Assembly: GCA_003833075.1 (NCBI GenBank)
Contig: RIAY01000011.1
Span: 46,265 to 110,264, forward strand
Reading direction: 5' to 3'
Length of the DNA stretch: 64,000 nucleotides
DNA from: Muribaculaceae bacterium Isolate-036 (Harlan)
Lineage (GTDB): Bacteria > Bacteroidota > Bacteroidia > Bacteroidales > Muribaculaceae
Positions within the stretch are counted from its first letter, which is position 1. Every line of letters begins with the position of its first letter. A program made the translations under genes and the position numbers. The notes under the pieces are model-generated. The model had not been told where the DNA came from. It worked only from the letters and a program-made list of their open reading frames with translations, and ran no database searches. Below, piece by piece: positions 28,265-36,641 of the stretch.

Positions 28265-30037
28265 TCAGTATCCCTTGTTCTGGACGTACAGGCCGGGAAC
28301 GTAATAAAGCTGGTTATAAGGAATCGGATAGAATTCGTTCTTACCTGAAGTATAATGAGCGTCATTGTAATACTGACCGAATCTCACGTCTGTGTAGCCT
28401 GTCGGCGAGTTGCTATCCGGGACGCTTCTGTAGGCATTCGATTCATATGCGAAATATTCGTTAAGCACTTCCGAGGCAATACCCCATCTGCGGAGGTCGA
28501 AATAGCGGCTGCTTTCCATCGCCATTTCAAGGCGTCTCTCCCACTGCAGACATTTGCGTGCCGTTTCCTTGTCGTTGAAATATGATGCAGGATATAGTGA
28601 AATCTCACAGAAGTCTCTTGCGTAGCCGATATGCTTTTCAACCGAATTGGCGGCACGTCTGCGGATGTCGTTGATGATGGTGCGAGCCTCCTGAAGTTCG
28701 TCAAGTTCTATGAGTGCCTCCGCACGCATAAGCATCACATCTGAATAACGAAATACATAATCGTTCATCGCGAATGCCTGCCATGATCCTTCGAAAGTCT
28801 CCCCCTTGCTGCGTTGGGGAACCTCCTTTAGAGAAGTGTAGTAGCCGTAATCATTCGGGTCCCTGGTGTTGGCAATGGTAAGCGTGTATTCCGCCTCATA
28901 CTTATAAGGGAACGAAGGCATTCCGACAGTGTGGAACAAACGAGGGTCCCATTTCTGAGACGAAGCCACTCCAGCCTCCGGATACGAATAGTCGTTGTCA
29001 TAATCATCGAACATCGGAAGACCGTTCTTTGTCTTGAACGCACAGACAAGGTTCTGCGACGGCTTGTGACAGTCCCATCCGCATGACCATATCTGCCAGC
29101 AACCGTTAAGAGTGTTCGACCAGTTGCAACGCCCGAATCTTGTATTGTCATCCTCATAGGAAGATGTCTGCACGGCAAACACCGATTCCTTGCTGTTCTT
29201 GTATTCCGGGAGGAATATGTCGCCGAAATCCTCAAGATAATCGAAACGTGAGTTTTTGACAACATCTGTATATTCCTTCACCTTCTTCATATATTCGGTG
29301 TTGATATGCGCGGTTCCGGTAGTTGCCTCATAACCGTCGCCCCATGCGAGAGTCAGATAACATTTGGCAAGATATGCCGCCGCAGCCACCTTGTCGGCGC
29401 GACCGCCATCCTGCATTTCAGCCGGAAGCACATCATAGGCAGCCTTGAACTCCCCTATCACCTTGCCGAACAATTCCTGATAAGTATACTGATTGTTCGG
29501 GGTCTGCTCCCATGTGCCGTTTTCCATCACGTTTTCATCGATCCATGGAACCTGACGGAACATTGTCAGCAGCTTGAAGTAAAAATGGCCGCGAAGGAAA
29601 TGCACTTCTCCGAGCCTCTGCGCAGTGGTCTCCTGACCGAGAACTGCCGGACCGTATTCGTTAAGAGCAACAATCGCACGATTGCAACGGGAAATCGCGC
29701 AATAAAGACGATACCATAACTCATCAAGCTCGCCTGGGGTAGCTGTAAGATTCGACCATATCTCCATAGGGTGGTAGCCCGTATCGCCGAGCCCCCATCC
29801 ACCCTTCACACAGTCGTCGGACCCGAGGTCACCGTAAGGCCAAAGGTTAAAGGGGTAGCTATACCAGCAGTCGCCAAGCATGGCATAAGCCGCGTTCACC
29901 ATTTTATCCGGCTCTTTGTAAGCCTCTTTCTCATCAATAACGCCTGTCGGAGGCACATCGATAAAACTATCGCATGCAGTGAGCATCATGCCGCCTGCAG
30001 CAGCCAATGACATTATATATAGTTTAAATAATTTCAT
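28265..30037 (-). CDS. SusD-like outer-membrane lipoprotein of the fructan locus
   Basis: A 590-residue RagB/SusD protein; ATG 30037 gives a lipoprotein signal ending in MLTAC (the frame is open 13 codons further). The N-terminal TPR-like helices (for example QRLGEVHFLRGHFYFKL) and C-terminal SusD segments (MLMRAEALIELDELQEARTIINDIRRRAA; WERRLEMAMESSRYFDLRRWG) are complete. It should cap the SusC channel and bind fructo-oligosaccharides at the surface. The specificity rests on the neighbouring GH32, fructokinase and fructose-type hybrid sensor. A 183-bp palindromic repeat separates it from susC. Confidence 0.92.
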   Translation of the reverse strand: MKLFKLYIMSLAAAGGMMLTACDSFIDVPPTGVIDEKEAYKEPDKMVNAAYAMLGDCWYSYPFNLWPYGDLGSDDCVKGGWGLGDTGYHPMEIWSNLTATPGELDELWYRLYCAISRCNRAIVALNEYGPAVLGQETTAQRLGEVHFLRGHFYFKLLTMFRQVPWIDENVMENGTWEQTPNNQYTYQELFGKVIGEFKAAYDVLPAEMQDGGRADKVAAAAYLAKCYLTLAWGDGYEATTGTAHINTEYMKKVKEYTDVVKNSRFDYLEDFGDIFLPEYKNSKESVFAVQTSSYEDDNTRFGRCNWSNTLNGCWQIWSCGWDCHKPSQNLVCAFKTKNGLPMFDDYDNDYSYPEAGVASSQKWDPRLFHTVGMPSFPYKYEAEYTLTIANTRDPNDYGYYTSLKEVPQRSKGETFEGSWQAFAMNDYVFRYSDVMLMRAEALIELDELQEARTIINDIRRRAANSVEKHIGYARDFCEISLYPASYFNDKETARKCLQWERRLEMAMESSRYFDLRRWGIASEVLNEYFAYESNAYRSVPDSNSPTGYTDVRFGQYYNDAHYTSGKNEFYPIPYNQLYYVPGLYVQNKGY

Positions 30038-30110
30038 GATTTGCTGTTTAAATAATGTGGATGCTGTAAAAGACACCTTCCTGAAAGAATGTCGGTATTT
30101 AACTGTTTTA

Positions 30111-30293
30111 GAAACTGTTTAAATTTAATTGTGAGGTTCATTGAGAGGATTTTATGTGGTGTTTTTACGAGTCGAAGAGGGAGCATAGCGGGCTATGTGA
30201 CCGATGAGACTCGGTGAAAACAACCATAAAAGACCTCAAGGAAGCCACAAGATGTACTATATAAAAAAATTCGAATTAAATTTAAACAGTTTC
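30111..30293 (-). mobile_element. Palindromic dispersed repeat, copy B (MITE-like, 183 bp)
   Basis: Ends GAAACTGTTTAAATTTAATT / AATTAAATTTAAACAGTTTC form a perfect 20-bp terminal inverted repeat. TTA flanks both sides (30108-30110 and 30294-30296), a 3-bp target duplication. The right-hand TTA is the complement of the susC stop codon TAA. The element is nearly identical (a handful of differences) to the copy at 59622-59804 and the whole interior is an imperfect palindrome with a CATAGC/GCTATG hairpin core. It occupies most of the susC-susD gap. It encodes no transposase. Confidence 0.85.
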
Positions 30294-33200
30294 TTAGAAT
30301 TCAACCTGAAAACCGAAAGAAACAGATGTCGAGAGAGGATACATCCATCTTGGATTCTCGGGATCGGTGCATGTCAGACTCTTGCTCTTGATTGTAAGCA
30401 GGTTCTGACCGGACACATATACTCTCGCCTTGCTCATACGCAACTTTGACAGCACCTTTGATGGAAGATTGTAGCCCACCTGCAGTGTGCGTAGTTTTCC
30501 GTAAGAACCGTTTTCCACGAAATATGAGGAGCAGCGACCTTCATCGCCATTGTTGCTGGTTGTAAGCATCGGGATGGTCGAACCGGCATTGACTTCCGGA
30601 AGCCACCCGTCGAGCACACGCACGCCCTTGTTGCTGCCGGTGTCGTTCACACTCCAGAAATCGGTCTGGAATTTCTGGTCGTTGTAGACATCCTGTCCGA
30701 GCACGCCCTGCCAGAACATCTGCAGGTCGAAGTTTTTGTAAGCAAGTTCTATATTGAGACCGAACGAAAGATCCGGAACCGGGTTGAAGATCCAGGTCTG
30801 GTCTTTGTCGGTTATCTTACCGTCATTGTCGAGATCCCTGTATCTCATTCCGCCCACACGGGCATTGGGCTGTCCGGAAGATGCCACTTCCGCCGCATTC
30901 TGGAATATGCCGTCCCACACATAACCTACAATCGAGCCATAAGGTTTTGCCGCCTCCACAATATTCTGCGTCGGAGTGTGGGCATATGAACCGGTAGCCG
31001 TAGCTGGTAGATATGTAACCTTGCTGCGGAAGAAATCGAAGTTAAGAGAAGCCTTGTAGGAGAAACCGCAGGCGAGGTCATCGCGCCAACCCACAAGAAA
31101 CTCCATACCCCAGTTTCTTAAAGAAGGACCGTTGACCCATGAAGCTCCTCCTTCTCCCATCGAACCGAGGTAGGCAGGTCTGATAAGCATATCCTTGACA
31201 TCCTTGATGTAGGTATCCCAGGTCCCGTAAAGGCGGTTGTTTAGGAAGGCGAAGTCGAGTCCGATATTTGACTGCGTAGTGCTCTCCCATTTGAGATTGT
31301 TGTTGGCTGTCTGGCTGGCAAAATATCCCGAGGGGAATATACCGCTCTGCTGGAGCAGCAGGTCATATGCGGTTGAAGTCACACGATCATTGCCATAATC
31401 GGAGACAAAAAGGGAATAACGTGCATTATTGTCGATAGCCTGATTACCTGTCTTACCCCATGATGCGCGGATTTTCAAATCGTTGAGCCATGGTTTGTCG
31501 ATATTCTCCGAGATTCTGTAACCAAGAGTGGCTGCCGGGAATGTTGCGTAGCGGTTGTTTTTACCGAAACGCGAAGAGCCGTCGTAACGGATGGTGAAAG
31601 AAGCAAGCAACAGGTTTCTCCAGTTGTAATCAGCCTTGCCGAAGAAAGATATAAGGGAATATGCAGATCTGTTACCTTTTGACTTTGCCACACCTACCGC
31701 GGCATCAGGATACATATAGTCAGGAGTCTCTATCGAATAATCCTGGTTCTCGCCCGAGAAATCCACACGGTTCTGGCGGAACAGCTCGATACCGCCGAGA
31801 ACAGTGAAGTTATGGTCGTTTTTTACAGTGAAATCATAGTTGACCGTATTTGTCCAGGTCCATTTGGAATCGTTTGCCTGTGAGAGTGTGGTTCCGTTAG
31901 TGTCGTTGTTGACGATATCGCTGTGGAACGTATATCTGTAGGAGTGGATAAACGCCGCGTCATAGTCGAGACCGAAATTAGAACGGAACAGAAAGCCTTT
32001 GAACGGTTTTATGTCGACATAGGCGTTGCCGAACAGACGCCATATCTTAAGAGCGTTGTCCTTGTTGAATGCCAATTCACGCACGGGATTCTGACGGTCG
32101 CTCATGTTTCCGACCGGTCCGGCATATGTTATTCCGTCTGTCTCGAATACCGGAACGATAGAGGGCATTTTCAAGGCATTCTCCAGTGGTTCGCAGTTGA
32201 CCTGGTCAGTATAGGTGAGGGTGAAGTTCTCCCCTACCGTAACGACTTTGCTTATATTGTAGGATGTGTTTATTCGAGCAGAGAGATTCTCGAAATCGGT
32301 ATATTTCAATATACCGCTGTTTTTCTTATAGCCGAGGGAGAAGAATGAAGACCCTTTCTCACCGGAGGTCGAAACCGCAGCATCGTAATTCTGCGAGAAA
32401 CCAGTGCGAGAAATCTCGTCAAGCCAGTCGGTGTCAGAAAAACGCATCGTACGCTTCGCATTTATATAACCGTCATATCGACCGTTTACCATATAATCGA
32501 CATACTGTCCTGTAGCGGGATTATAGGCGTGGATCGGATAACCATCTTTTGCCGACAGGTTCAGTCCGTAGCCTGCGGCATATCCCACAGGGTCGATTCC
32601 GTCATTAAGGGCAGCCTGCGCCATGGCTGTAGCATATCCGGGAGTGTCAAGCAGTTTCATTTTCGATTGCGGAGAATAGAACTGCGCTGTAAGGTTGGCA
32701 GACAACGACACCTTTACTTTGCCGTTGGCGTTCTTTCCGCTCTTTGTGGTGATTATGATTACGCCGTTTGCCGCCCTTGAACCATATATTGATGCGGATG
32801 CCGCGTCTTTTAAAACCTGCATACTCTCGATATCATTCATATTCAATGAATTCAGAGTAGCGGTTGTCGGCACTCCATCTATAATGAACAAAGGATCCTG
32901 CGATGCGTTGAATGAACCGATACCACGGATTCTTACTGTTCCGCTCCCGGAGGGGGCACCTGTGGTCGTGATGGTCATTCCGGGCACTTTTCCCTGAAGC
33001 GCACGCATAGGGTCTGTATCCGCACTTGTCTCAAGCGACTTTGTGGAAACTACAGAAACAGCACCGGTCAGGTCGGCTTTCTTTACTGTCTGGTATCCGA
33101 TCACCACCACTTCGTCAAGAAGTTCAGTGTCTTCGGAAAGATAGATTGTGAGTTTTTCTTCTGCTTTGACTGACTGCTGTCTGAATCCGACATATGACAC

Positions 33201-33413
33201 TGTCAGCATTGAGCCTTCCGGAACGGTAAGCGTAAAAGTACCGTCAAGATCGGTCGAAGCACCCTTCTTTGTAGCTTCCGACAATACGGTAGCGCCGATA
33301 AGAGGTTCGTTATCCGTCTTTGAGAGAACCGTTCCATGCACAGTGATGTTCTGTGCGTGTGCCGTAAACACTGCCATAAGAAGCAGCACGGCACTCAGGA
33401 GTGATTTTTTCAT
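30294..33413 (-). CDS. SusC-like TonB-dependent transporter of the fructan locus
   Basis: A 1039-residue outer-membrane transporter; ATG 33413 (MKKSLLSAVLLL) is chosen as the start because it opens the signal peptide. A carboxypeptidase-like/CNA-B domain (about 24-100) is followed by the TonB box region and plug (LLDEVVVIGYQTVKKADLTGAVS), then a 22-strand barrel ending in phenylalanine. It lacks an STN domain, as expected when control is by a hybrid two-component system. Its stop codon coincides with the target duplication of the inserted repeat. Confidence 0.93.
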   Translation of the reverse strand: MKKSLLSAVLLLMAVFTAHAQNITVHGTVLSKTDNEPLIGATVLSEATKKGASTDLDGTFTLTVPEGSMLTVSYVGFRQQSVKAEEKLTIYLSEDTELLDEVVVIGYQTVKKADLTGAVSVVSTKSLETSADTDPMRALQGKVPGMTITTTGAPSGSGTVRIRGIGSFNASQDPLFIIDGVPTTATLNSLNMNDIESMQVLKDAASASIYGSRAANGVIIITTKSGKNANGKVKVSLSANLTAQFYSPQSKMKLLDTPGYATAMAQAALNDGIDPVGYAAGYGLNLSAKDGYPIHAYNPATGQYVDYMVNGRYDGYINAKRTMRFSDTDWLDEISRTGFSQNYDAAVSTSGEKGSSFFSLGYKKNSGILKYTDFENLSARINTSYNISKVVTVGENFTLTYTDQVNCEPLENALKMPSIVPVFETDGITYAGPVGNMSDRQNPVRELAFNKDNALKIWRLFGNAYVDIKPFKGFLFRSNFGLDYDAAFIHSYRYTFHSDIVNNDTNGTTLSQANDSKWTWTNTVNYDFTVKNDHNFTVLGGIELFRQNRVDFSGENQDYSIETPDYMYPDAAVGVAKSKGNRSAYSLISFFGKADYNWRNLLLASFTIRYDGSSRFGKNNRYATFPAATLGYRISENIDKPWLNDLKIRASWGKTGNQAIDNNARYSLFVSDYGNDRVTSTAYDLLLQQSGIFPSGYFASQTANNNLKWESTTQSNIGLDFAFLNNRLYGTWDTYIKDVKDMLIRPAYLGSMGEGGASWVNGPSLRNWGMEFLVGWRDDLACGFSYKASLNFDFFRSKVTYLPATATGSYAHTPTQNIVEAAKPYGSIVGYVWDGIFQNAAEVASSGQPNARVGGMRYRDLDNDGKITDKDQTWIFNPVPDLSFGLNIELAYKNFDLQMFWQGVLGQDVYNDQKFQTDFWSVNDTGSNKGVRVLDGWLPEVNAGSTIPMLTTSNNGDEGRCSSYFVENGSYGKLRTLQVGYNLPSKVLSKLRMSKARVYVSGQNLLTIKSKSLTCTDPENPRWMYPLSTSVSFGFQVEF

Positions 33414-33445
33414 GATGAATTTTAATTGGTTTGAATAATTTGCGG

Positions 33446-33453
33446 CAAAGTTA
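33446..33453 (-). promoter_or_regulatory. -7 box of the susC-susD operon
   Basis: TAACTTTG on the minus strand matches TAnnTTTG; no good -33 box is present at the right distance, as expected for an activator-dependent promoter. About 80 bp further upstream lies TTATGCATAT (33531-33540), sharing TTATGCA with an inverted repeat in the GH32 promoter region. Confidence 0.45.
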
Positions 33454-33587
33454 CGCTCTCTATTCAAGCCGTGTTGTCACTTTTGTTGAGCGCGATATAA
33501 AATTTGATTCATGGCATGAAATATGATTACATATGCATAAATTTTAATAGCGGCTCATGAATGCTCACCATAATCCACAGAGTCGTT

Positions 33588-36335
33588 CTACAGCCGCGAC
33601 CGCAGCTCGGTCGGAGTCTCACCGTAAGCCTCACGATAACATTTAGAGAAATATGCCGGCGTGGAGAATCCCACTTCATATGCTATTTCGGAAATGGAGC
33701 GGTCTGTGGTTGTCAGCAGATGTCGCGCTCGTTTAAGACGGAGATTCCTTATAAGCTCTACAGGGGAATAATTGGTCAGAGCCTTTATCTTGCGGTAAAG
33801 CTGCGAACGTCCGAGACCCATTTCCGATGCAAGCTGGTCAACATTCATATCAGCATCGCCCATCCGTGACTCCACCAGTTTAAGAAAACGGGCGTAAAAC
33901 TCATTTTCCACATCCGTTGACACAATGCGCCGCTCTGCTGATCCGTTTGCGGGTTTAGAAAGATCCCCCTCACTGCGGTCATGCGATGCGCCCCAGATAT
34001 TTTTTATGCGACGGCGGTTCTCAAGCAGGTTTTCGATGCGGGATCTCAGCACTGCGCTGTTAAAGGGTTTCGAGATATAGCCGTCGGCTCCGCTTTCATA
34101 ACCGGCGACTTTCTGCTCATCCATAGAACAGGCTGTAAGCATAAGCACCGGAATGTGAGATGTTGAAATCTCCTCTTTTATATTGCGGCAGCATTCAAGA
34201 CCGTCCATTACCGGCATCATGACATCGCAGACCACAAGATCCGGCACATAACGCGTTGCATATCTTATGCCCTCCCTGCCGTTTGAGGCACCGACCACAT
34301 TGTATTTATCCGACAGCAATTCCTCAAGCATGACTCGTATGTCCTCGTTGTCATCAATTACAAGAATCACCGGTTTGTCTTCCGAAAACTCGCGCTCCTG
34401 AGTCTCGACATCCGCGAGTTCCGCCTCAATGGCGGCGCGATCCGTTCCGGCAACCGACGATTCCGTGTCCACACCCACATGGACAACCGGCAGAATGACT
34501 TTGAATTCAGAACCTTTCCCGACTTCACTCTCAACATTGATCTCTCCTCCGTGAAGTTCCACAAAGGCTTTGGTCAGCGAGAGTCCTATGCCGCTCCCCT
34601 TGGGATGAACACGATCCACCTGAAAGAAACGATCGAATATTCTCTTTCGGTCTTCCTCTTTTATTCCCGGACCATTGTCGCACACTGAGAAAAATATCTT
34701 ATCCCCTTCACGTCCGCACGAAAAGCAGACAGAACCGTTGGCAGGAGTGTATTTCAATGCGTTAGACATCAGATTATACACAACCCTTTCAATCTTCTCC
34801 TCATCAACAGCCAGACGCAGATCCGCATCTTCAATTTTAATATCAAGCTTTATGTCGCGACTGCGGGCAACATTGCTGAAAGCCTCCACCCAATCTTTTG
34901 CAAGCGCGCCGAAGTCTGTCTCCACAAGATTCACATCCAGCTTTCCGTTTTCATATGCGCGAAAGTCAAGAATCTGGTTCAGAAGCCGTTTAAGAATCCT
35001 TACATTCTTATCGGCGATATGCATAAGTGTTTTCTGGGAGGGAGTCAGATTCCCCGCTCCGGCAAGTTGCTCCACCGGCTCGGCGATAAGAGTGAGTGGC
35101 GTGCGAAGATCGTGGGAGACATTGGTAAAAAACATCAGCTTGGAGCGCGTAGCTTCCTCCAGCCGGGTGTTGAGTCTTTTCTGCTCCTCATGTTGCGATG
35201 CGAGCTGTTCGTTTTTACGCAGCAAGGTTTCCTGATAACCTTTGCGAAGCCAAAATGCCCTGAGTATGAAGAAAAGCAACACACAAAGCATGACTACAAA
35301 AGCGATGCTTACGTAAAACAGAGTTGTCTGCGCCGAATGCCTGTCCCAGTACTGGTCGATTTCCGATTTAAGGCTCTTCATCTTGGAGGTCTCCTCCTTC
35401 AGTGATTCGTTCTGAATCAGCAAAATATCAGCATTGCTCAGATCCACGGCAGAAGGGATGGGAAGTTTCGCCACTGAATCATAAGGCTCTCCTTTAAGAA
35501 TGGCAAGAGCAGTCTTTATAAGACGATGTCCCTCGGTTGGATAAAGAAAAGTGGCATCGATTACGGAATCGCGCACAGCCTTCATTCCTATCTCGGGAGC
35601 CGCATCTATACCTATGATATATGGATCAAGCTTACGCCTACGCGCGGCATCTGAGGCGGCGACAGCCATACGGTCGTTATGAGCGTATATGCAATCAACA
35701 TCCGGATAAACCGACAATAAAGAATCCGCAAGGTGCAATGCGTCTTCGTATTTCCAATTACCGTAGGCACTTGCCTCTATCTTTATGCCGGGATGGCTCT
35801 CAAGTTCCTTTCTGAAACCTTCATGCCGGCTGATGGCAGGCGTGGAGCCTTTAAGACCGTAGAGTTCCAAGACAGAACCTTTGTCCCGCATGAGATTCGA
35901 GGCATAACGCGCCGCCAAAACACCGATCTTCTCGTTGTCAGCGCCTTGAAAAGCAGTATAGCTGTGTCCGTTGACATTCCTGTCGAAAACCACTACCGGG
36001 ATACCGCTTCGGTAAACACTGTCGATTACCTGTGTTATGGCATCAGCCTCGTTGGGGGCGACTATGATGATATCGAACCCATTATTAGCAAAATACCTGA
36101 TGTCGGCAATTTGCTTCGCGTTGCTGTCTTCGGCGGAACGTATTTCGACAGAAGCCTCGGGATGAACAAGGATCTCCCGCTCTATCTCTTCGTTCATCTT
36201 GTTGCGCCAGTCGTCGTTGCTGCACTGCGACACACCTATGCGGTATTCCTTCTTTTCCTCACCACAGGACACCAGAATCAATCCTGCGGTTAATATAATA
36301 CCTATGATATAAATCAATGTCAGTCTCGTTTTCAT
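33588..36335 (-). CDS. Hybrid two-component sensor/regulator with sugar-binding periplasmic domain (BT1754-like)
   Basis: A 915-residue one-protein signalling system. An N-terminal membrane signal is followed by a periplasmic LacI/ribose-binding-type domain (about 30-320), a second membrane helix (about 342-368), and HisKA with H408 in NVSHDLRTP. Next come HATPase_c (NALKYTP, DNGPGI, GSGIGLS), a receiver domain with phospho-acceptor D704 in CDVMMPVMDG, and a C-terminal AraC-type HTH. In Bacteroides thetaiotaomicron the homologous architecture (BT1754) binds free fructose and activates the levan locus. The same neighbours occur here, so fructose sensing is likely. Confidence 0.9.
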   Translation of the reverse strand: MKTRLTLIYIIGIILTAGLILVSCGEEKKEYRIGVSQCSNDDWRNKMNEEIEREILVHPEASVEIRSAEDSNAKQIADIRYFANNGFDIIIVAPNEADAITQVIDSVYRSGIPVVVFDRNVNGHSYTAFQGADNEKIGVLAARYASNLMRDKGSVLELYGLKGSTPAISRHEGFRKELESHPGIKIEASAYGNWKYEDALHLADSLLSVYPDVDCIYAHNDRMAVAASDAARRRKLDPYIIGIDAAPEIGMKAVRDSVIDATFLYPTEGHRLIKTALAILKGEPYDSVAKLPIPSAVDLSNADILLIQNESLKEETSKMKSLKSEIDQYWDRHSAQTTLFYVSIAFVVMLCVLLFFILRAFWLRKGYQETLLRKNEQLASQHEEQKRLNTRLEEATRSKLMFFTNVSHDLRTPLTLIAEPVEQLAGAGNLTPSQKTLMHIADKNVRILKRLLNQILDFRAYENGKLDVNLVETDFGALAKDWVEAFSNVARSRDIKLDIKIEDADLRLAVDEEKIERVVYNLMSNALKYTPANGSVCFSCGREGDKIFFSVCDNGPGIKEEDRKRIFDRFFQVDRVHPKGSGIGLSLTKAFVELHGGEINVESEVGKGSEFKVILPVVHVGVDTESSVAGTDRAAIEAELADVETQEREFSEDKPVILVIDDNEDIRVMLEELLSDKYNVVGASNGREGIRYATRYVPDLVVCDVMMPVMDGLECCRNIKEEISTSHIPVLMLTACSMDEQKVAGYESGADGYISKPFNSAVLRSRIENLLENRRRIKNIWGASHDRSEGDLSKPANGSAERRIVSTDVENEFYARFLKLVESRMGDADMNVDQLASEMGLGRSQLYRKIKALTNYSPVELIRNLRLKRARHLLTTTDRSISEIAYEVGFSTPAYFSKCYREAYGETPTELRSRL

Positions 36336-36641
36336 GGAATATCGGTCAATTTAAAAGGGACACACCTTCCGAATCCGAAATTAATAAAATATTGCCACAC
36401 CTCAAAATCTGTGACCATATGCCGACATGCTAAGTTACAAAAAAACGTGCATAGGCAATAAAAAAACAAGCTTATGCAACAAAATTCATACCGATTGCTC
36501 TTTTAATTATTGCATTACAGAAATCAGAACAATATCTTTGCGACACATTTGAAACAAATATTATAAGCGCATCCTTTATACTGCATGTGAAAACTCATAG
36601 GTAATAAAAGATTGTGAACAAAAGTACAAAACAACAGTAAA
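36336..36641. promoter_or_regulatory. Divergent control region between the hybrid sensor and GH32 genes
   Basis: TATCTTTG (36533-36540) is a good -7 box for the GH32 gene, again without a clear -33 box. An imperfect inverted repeat TGCATAGGC ... GCTTATGCA (36448-36456 and 36470-36478) lies about 55-85 bp upstream of it and is a candidate site for the AraC-type regulator. The stretch is AT-rich and has no ORF. Confidence 0.4.

Noticed and set aside
30204..30449. A conserved-looking small ORF (MRLGENNHKRPQGSHK...) inside repeat copy B and again in copy C (59481-59711)
   Set aside because: The similarity is explained by the near-identical repeat DNA; the two ORFs diverge as soon as they leave the repeat, and the palindrome itself is the conserved feature.
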